Below are positions 18,028 through 20,000 of a stretch of 20,000 nt of DNA, piece by piece (position 1 is the stretch's first letter; every line of letters starts with the position of its first letter). Source of the stretch: Prorocentrum cordatum (Eukaryota; Sar; Dinophyceae; Prorocentrales; Prorocentraceae). A program made the position numbers and the translations under genes. The DNA lies in contig CAUYUJ010017650.1 of assembly GCA_963575745.1 (NCBI GenBank), forward strand, positions 1 to 20,000, written 5' to 3'. The notes beneath the pieces were generated by a model. It made no database searches. It was not told the origin of the DNA and saw only the letters and a list, made by a program, of their open reading frames with translations.

Positions 18028-18060
18028 AACCTGGTTGGCGGTTTACTGCCGGCTCCCAGT
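18028..18060 (+). repeat. Right half of the split F
   Basis: AACCTGGTTGGCGGTTTACT then GCCGGCTCCCAGT, the exact continuation of the F copy that stops at 16675. Confidence 0.8.
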
Positions 18061-18245
18061 CGGTTTTCCGAAGATTCTGAGAGATTTGAACATTCTTCTT
18101 GGGGGGCCTGGTTTGCATTCCCTGCAGTCGATCATGGCGCATTTAATTGTGCAGCTCTCAGGGCTCCAGGTGCAGTATTTCGATTTAATCACTCGAAGGA
18201 ACTGACGTAATGTTGACATAAAGTGCATTTTTCGAGTTTTGGAGT
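18061..18245 (+). repeat. Very diverged module G
   Basis: CGGTTTTCCGAAGATTCTGA, GGCTCCAGGTGCAGTATT, AAGGAACTGACG and TTTTTCGAGTTTTGGAG align in order with G words at 10500-10650 and 14240-14310, at low identity. Confidence 0.4.
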
Positions 18246-18297
18246 TGCGCGCCAGACTATCCAGGGTTTGTGTGGAAGCCCGTCTCTTAATTGCCGT

Positions 18298-19075
18298 TCA
18301 CGTTTCCGTCGTGGCGGACTGGCGGGGGTGCTCGTAGCCCAACTCCTCGACCGCGGCGCTAGTGGAGGCCCGTCCGTCGTGCGCCGCCATGGTGTCCTTG
18401 CGGGCGCGCGACTGCGCGGTGTCTTTGATCTTCTCGAACCCCTGGGCTTGTTATTCTGCGCGTCTGCGCAGGGCAGCGCGTGATAAGTGACCATCTTCTC
18501 CTTGTTCGCGTGTGTGCACCGTGTTCTTGTTGCCGACGAGGATGCCAAGCCAAAGCCACCTTCCGTTGTTCTTCAGATGCAGTGCCAGTTGCCCTGGGTC
18601 TTCTCGTCGATGTTGCCATGCGTCGACTCCATCTTCTCGATGATGTGCGCGTAGTGCCTGCCAAACCGTAGGTGGTTCACGAAGTGCAATGACGTCGCCC
18701 ACGAATTGGCGTCGATCTGCTGCAGGAAACCGCGGTTGTTCATCTTCTGCTGGATATGCTTGTGGCCGGCGGACTTGCACGTCCACTGGAAGGTCTTCTA
18801 ACCGCTTCTCCCGTCCTCTGTAGATGCCAGCTTCACGCCCCCGTCGCGCTCTGGACAAGCCGCGTGCTGGCAGGCGACGCCGTAACGGAGAAACGCAGCT
18901 GCTGCTCTGACGGTGGGGCTATCGCGCATTCCATCTGGCATGGCGATGCGTCTATGAAGGATGCGCGCCTCGAACGCCGCGTTTGTGTCAAACCGCTCGT
19001 CGCACATCTGCCGCTGCCACGCCTTAAAGGGAATCGGCGGGCGCTCGGTCCCGAGCAAACCAGGGGCGCGAGCTT
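18298..19075 (-). pseudogene. Unrecognised protein-like coding segments, frame-broken
   Basis: On the minus strand one frame (stops read as TAA near 19075, TAG 18798-18800 and TGA 18573-18575) encodes PIPFKAWQRQMCDERFD and ILHRRIAMPDGM. It then crosses the in-frame TAG and continues in the same frame with FQWTCKSAGHKHIQQKMN and LHFVNHLRFGRHYAHIIEKM up to the TGA. A second frame continues KNNGRWLWLGILVGNKN (18572-18522), then the first frame gives KEKMVTYHALPCADAQNN, then the second again gives FEKIKDTAQSRARKD to a TGA at 18298-18300. Residue composition is that of an ordinary soluble basic protein, unlike the shadow frames. The TAG and at least three frame switches suggest a pseudogene or assembly indels; short introns are the alternative. 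I do not recognise the family. Confidence 0.5.
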
Positions 19076-19124
19076 ATAAACCCATCGGCCACGCGGGGGT
19101 CCGAGCGGCGCGCCAGCGTCTGCG

Positions 19125-19145
19125 TTTGAGCCAAAACAGCTGCGG
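19125..19145 (-). other. Possible relict dinoflagellate spliced-leader exon
   Basis: Read on the minus strand, this matches 17 of 21 positions of the dinoflagellate spliced leader as I recall it, including the unbroken 11-mer TTTTGGCTCAA and a flanking CCG-AGC. It lies about 50 bases upstream of the first protein-like segment at 19075, in the same orientation. A chance match is possible. Confidence 0.35.
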
Positions 19146-19176
19146 CGCAAAAGGGGTGTGTCAGTGGAAGAACATC

Positions 19177-20000
19177 TCAGTCGTCGGGATCGCACGTGTT
19201 CAGCCGAGACTGGACGACGCGTTTCAGAGCGCTGTATAATCTGGGCAATAGAATCCTGAATGCTCCTCGCTGGACAGTCTCCCCTCATCTCAAGCAAGCG
19301 CGCTGCGCCCCTCGCCGCGGGCCGCTCACGGCCAGAGCCCGAATGACAGCCCGACGCGCTCGCGGTTGCTGGGCTCGAGCGCGCCCGCGAGGAAGACAAC
19401 GTGGCGGTGAGGGGGCCGGCCCAAGACTGCCTGCGCCCGCCTCTCCCTGCACTTCCACGTAGTGGCCCAGCCCGCAGTGTCGACCCAGAAAGCGTTATTC
19501 TCGGCAATGAACACAAGGTCGCACAGAGCATTAGCACCCGAACGCACATGCTGCATTAAGCCATCTCCGCTAATGTGAGAGTACGGGATGAGGAAGCCTT
19601 GGATAACGAGTCCAGGGGCTGGAAGCCAGTGGAACTCCAATCCTCCGTTACCCGAAGCCCCCCGAAGACATCCCTTGCCCAATGCCCCCGCCGCACTCCG
19701 CCGATCGGTCAACGACCTCGAAGAAATCGGTCGATCGGCTTACGTCCAACAACAACTCGATCGATCGGTCACAGAGCACGCGATCAGACGCTGCGTCGGG
19801 CGCAGGGCGATCATGCCCGACGCAGTCCACCGCCACCTCAAAATCTTTGTACGGGCGAATGATTATCCGGGGCAGTTTTGGGTCCGATGGCAACCAAAGC
19901 AGGCCGGCGAAACTCGCCGCGACGAATTGCTGCAAGCTTTTGTGGAAGTGCTTGAAGATCGGAAACCCGTTGGCGGAGATGTGCAGGCGGTCTCGGTATG
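19177..20000 (-). pseudogene. Unrecognised protein-like segments, possible exons, open at the right edge
   Basis: Three minus-strand segments read like real protein: 20000 to about 19810 (LHISANGFPIFKHFHKSLQQ, then IIIRPYKDFEVAVDC); about 19652 to 19444 (EFHWLPAPGLVIQGFLIPYS, then ENNAFWVDTAGWATTW); and about 19283 to 19180 (FRILLPRLYSALKRVVQSRL), ended by TGA 19177-19179. Intervals of about 160 bases separate them, one carrying GATCGG repeats and an 11-bp inverted repeat. The segments lie in different frames, so either introns or frameshifts intervene; I could not fix splice sites that join all frames. They may belong to the same gene as 18298-19075. Family unknown. Confidence 0.45.
19791..19825 (+). 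repeat. Inverted repeat, 11-bp perfect arms
   Basis: CTGCGTCGGGC (19791-19801) and GCCCGACGCAG (19815-19825) around 13 bases, within the interval between the first two protein-like segments. Confidence 0.85.

Noticed and set aside
18833-19549. 238-residue Arg/Ser-rich minus-strand frame
   Set aside because: Composition is that of a GC-rich shadow frame; the protein-like segments lie in the other two minus frames.

Overview
The window looks like nuclear DNA of a microbial eukaryote, most probably a dinoflagellate. That assignment is inference. It rests on (i) a transposase-like gene resembling the Plavaka/CACTA-like proteins I associate with dinoflagellate genomes, with an apparent phase-0 spliceosomal intron ending CAG|G; (ii) long GGA/TCC simple-sequence tracts; (iii) about 12 kb of layered, hairpin-rich modular repeats; and (iv) a 17/21 match to the dinoflagellate spliced-leader exon on the minus strand. 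There are no bacterial-style operons, ribosome binding sites, rRNA or convincing tRNA genes.

Layout. 1-1847: a transposase-like gene on the + strand, open at the left window edge, with a 356-nt intron that is largely a GGA tract. 1848-3780: simple-sequence DNA, including a purine array facing a pyrimidine array as a potential foldback, then two short tandem repeats. 3781-16100: a mosaic of recurring modules. I call them A (40-nt hairpin, 7 copies), B (short hairpin, 4 copies), C, G and F (a roughly 400-bp C-G-F unit whose C-G part is bounded by 13-bp inverted repeats), D, E1-E5 (divergent 150-180 bp monomers) and H (a 350-bp unit in three near-identical copies). D-E1..E5-F forms a roughly 1.0-1.15 kb higher-order repeat present in five recognisable copies plus a degenerate sixth. 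An 11-bp word, CTCGTAGAGCT or its complement, sits at many module boundaries in both orientations.

16100-16450 is a TCC-rich tract. 16676-18027 appears to be an insertion with an A-rich 3' end that splits one F element and is flanked by an 8-bp duplication, AACCTGGT. 18298-20000 holds protein-like segments on the minus strand, broken by frame changes and an in-frame TAG. They are either exons of a gene I do not recognise or a decayed, possibly retroposed, gene.

Only the first gene is supported as a largely intact coding sequence. The repeats do not look protein-coding: frames shift between copies, and the long frames in simple-sequence DNA encode only low-complexity Glu, Ser, Arg or Leu runs. 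Module names are mine, and copy boundaries are by eye, good to about 10-20 bases.
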